Positions 34,276 through 35,582 of a stretch of DNA of 35,582 bases are shown here, piece by piece. This DNA is from Candidatus Poseidoniales archaeon (GTDB lineage Archaea > Thermoplasmatota > Poseidoniia > Poseidoniales > Thalassarchaeaceae). Within the stretch, counting starts at the first letter, position 1. Each line of letters begins with the position of its first letter. Position numbers and translations under genes: made by a program. The stretch is from assembly GCA_028821675.1 (NCBI GenBank), contig JAPKFG010000005.1:1-35582 (forward strand). The letters are read 5' to 3'. The notes beneath the pieces are model-generated. The model did not search any database and was not told the DNA's origin. It worked only from the letters and a program-made list of their open reading frames with translations.

Positions 34276-34428
34276 ATGGCACGAGATCACGGAGAGAAGA
34301 TTGGCCGAACTGTCGGCTGTCGTCGGTGTGGCCGCAAGCGCGGTATGATTCGTCGACATGGACTTCGTCTATGCCGCCAGTGTTTCCGGGACGTAGCCCC
34401 CCGAATTGGCTTTAAGAAATTTAGTTGA
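34276..34428 (+). CDS. rps14: ribosomal protein uS14 (zinc-binding type)
   Basis: A 50-residue protein, short enough to be missed by length cutoffs. It carries two CxxC pairs (Cys15/18 and Cys33/36) in the form CRRCGRKRG and LCRQCFRD, and ends GFKKFS. This is the zinc-binding uS14 of archaea. It lies three bases after uL5 with GGAGG upstream. Confidence 0.95.
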   Translation: MARDHGEKIGRTVGCRRCGRKRGMIRRHGLRLCRQCFRDVAPRIGFKKFS

Positions 34429-34440
34429 GGTGATGAAGAG

Positions 34441-34830
34441 ATGCAATTTGATCCCCTAAGTGACGCCTTTGTGCGAATCTACAATGCAGAACAAGCCGGC
34501 CATTACGAGGTTTCTCTTTCGCCGGCGAGCAAACTACTCGATAACATGTTGAAGATAATGCAGATTTCTGGGTACGTGGGTGAATACGAACGCGTATCCA
34601 ATGGACGCGGTGATGAATTCCGTGTTGAACTGGTTGGCGCCATCAACCGCTGTGGTGTGATTAAGCCACGACACAGTGTAAAGCGCGCTGAGTTCGACAA
34701 GTGGGAATCCCGTTACCTTCCAGCACGAGACTTCGGTCTACTGATTCTGACCACCAATCAAGGTGTCATGCATCATTACGACGCGAAAGAGGAGAAGATT
34801 GGTGGCCGTTTGTTGGCCTACATCTATTGA
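34441..34830 (+). CDS. rps8: ribosomal protein uS8
   Basis: A 129-residue 16S-binding protein. Motifs: DPLSDAFVRIYNAEQAG, ISGYVGEYE, GVIKPRHSVK, and a C-terminal LTTNQGVMHHYDAKEEKIGG. TGAGGTGATG precedes the start, using the uS14 stop. Confidence 0.95.
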   Translation: MQFDPLSDAFVRIYNAEQAGHYEVSLSPASKLLDNMLKIMQISGYVGEYERVSNGRGDEFRVELVGAINRCGVIKPRHSVKRAEFDKWESRYLPARDFGLLILTTNQGVMHHYDAKEEKIGGRLLAYIY

Positions 34831-34839
34831 GGTGATGAA

Positions 34840-35388
34840 ATGGTAAAGTTGGATCATATCAAGCACGTCATTGAACTCTCCGATGGTGTTGGCGCTGGAA
34901 TTGACGAAGGCACAGTCACTATCTCCAAGGATGGCACATCCCTTTCGCGTGAGTTCATTCATTCACGTGTCAGTGTTTCGATGAACGATGGCAATCTCGA
35001 GGTATTTTGTGACCTGCCACGCCGAAAGGAGAAGGCACTTGCAGGAACATGGGCCGCCCATCTTCGTAACATGAACAAGGGACTTTCAGAAGGTTTTGAA
35101 TATCGATTGAAGGCGGTATATTCTCACTTCCCAATGACCCTCAAGGTCCAAGGTTCCATTCTCACAATCACCAATCTCTTCGGGGAACGTATCCCGCGAA
35201 AGGCAGAACTGCCATGGACACCCGCTGAGGTGACAGTCAAGGTCGAGAATAAGACCGAGGTTGTTGTCACTGGCGCTGACAAAGAGAAGGTCGGACAGAC
35301 CAGTGCGAACATCGAACGCGCGTGCCGCATCCGTGGCCGAGATCGTCGAGTGTTCCAAGATGGCGTCTACATCGTCCAGAAGGCATGA
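34840..35388 (+). CDS. rpl6: ribosomal protein uL6
   Basis: A 182-residue protein near the sarcin-ricin loop and the factor-binding site. The two-domain pattern is seen (GVGAGIDEGTVTISKDG, then FPMTLKVQGSILTITNLFGER and VYIVQKA at the end). TGAGGTGATG precedes it, using the uS8 stop. Confidence 0.95.
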   Translation: MVKLDHIKHVIELSDGVGAGIDEGTVTISKDGTSLSREFIHSRVSVSMNDGNLEVFCDLPRRKEKALAGTWAAHLRNMNKGLSEGFEYRLKAVYSHFPMTLKVQGSILTITNLFGERIPRKAELPWTPAEVTVKVENKTEVVVTGADKEKVGQTSANIERACRIRGRDRRVFQDGVYIVQKA

Positions 35389-35401
35389 AGGAGGAATCGG
35401 A

Positions 35402-35582
35402 ATGAGTGAATTATCTGACTTGACCGTTGCCCAACTCAAGGAACTTCTCAAGGAAGCAGGCTTGCCTGTGTCCGGGAAGAAGGCCGACCTCATCGTCCGA
35501 CTTGAAGAAGCCGAAGAACACGATGACGACATTGAAGAAGACATCGTAGAAGAAGACGATGATTTCGATGACTTTGATGACG
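35402..35582 (+). CDS. SAP-like N-terminus, probably of eL32 (cut by window edge)
   Basis: The first 60 codons of a gene that leaves the window. Residues 7-35 form a SAP-like motif (LTVAQLKELLKEAGLPVSG then KKADLIVRL), followed by an acidic run. In euryarchaeal spc clusters eL32 follows uL6, and haloarchaeal eL32 carries an N-terminal extension with a helix-hairpin-helix-type domain. This may therefore be eL32 with a SAP-type extension. An inserted SAP-protein gene is the alternative. The eL32 core is not visible here. Confidence 0.55.
   Translation, partial: MSELSDLTVAQLKELLKEAGLPVSGKKADLIVRLEEAEEHDDDIEEDIVEEDDDFDDFDD

Noticed and set aside
1-35582. CRISPR arrays, insertion sequences or prophage
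   Set aside because: No spaced direct repeats, transposase or phage genes were seen; the gene content is core chromosomal.

Overview
The window reads as a chromosomal segment of a euryarchaeon. The main evidence is a canonical archaeal S10/spc ribosomal-protein cluster (uL3 to uL6, with aIF1 and RNase P protein 1 embedded between uL29 and uS17), a Hef helicase-nuclease, a group II chaperonin (thermosome), eL41, and TATA-type promoters. The general character (secreted or membrane proteins with short cytoplasmic tails, SAP-like tails, moderate GC) suggests a Thermoplasmata-class lineage such as the marine Poseidoniales. That placement is inference, not proof.

Layout. 1-7 kb (minus strand): a PrsW-type membrane peptidase cut by the left edge, a small zinc-ribbon protein, and a three-gene glutamate-synthase-like operon with two FMN-domain paralogues and a fused amidotransferase-GXGXG subunit. 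7-10 kb: a PAP2-family membrane protein, tRNA-Ala(GGC), a SprT-like protease, tRNA-Arg(TCT), a 35-residue eL41 gene and tRNA-Trp(CCA). 10-18.5 kb: a membrane-anchored subtilase ending in a SAP-like motif, a class I aminotransferase, two uncharacterised membrane proteins, and a 1132-residue surface protein. 18.5-25.7 kb: the thermosome, a two-gene redox-like unit and, facing it, hef. 25.7-35.6 kb: the ribosomal-protein operon.

The most unusual content is the pair at 20248-23036. The first protein joins an apparently intact ferredoxin and an apparently intact flavodoxin to a SdhB-like region in which the expected Fe-S cysteines are gone. The second is an HdrB/SdhE-like CCG-family protein that has lost most of its cluster cysteines. 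SdhB plus HdrB-like subunits together make the electron-transfer module of thiol:fumarate reductase and SdhE-type succinate dehydrogenases, so this looks like a repurposed, cluster-poor copy of that module.

Other points: uS3 carries a C-terminal tail of about ten 11-residue amphipathic repeats. Several predicted promoters have a perfect short hairpin at the expected transcript 5' end, three of them sharing CCCGTAGGG. eL41 and the uL3 operon share an almost identical 21-bp promoter. The gene after uL6 opens with a SAP-like motif where eL32 is expected.
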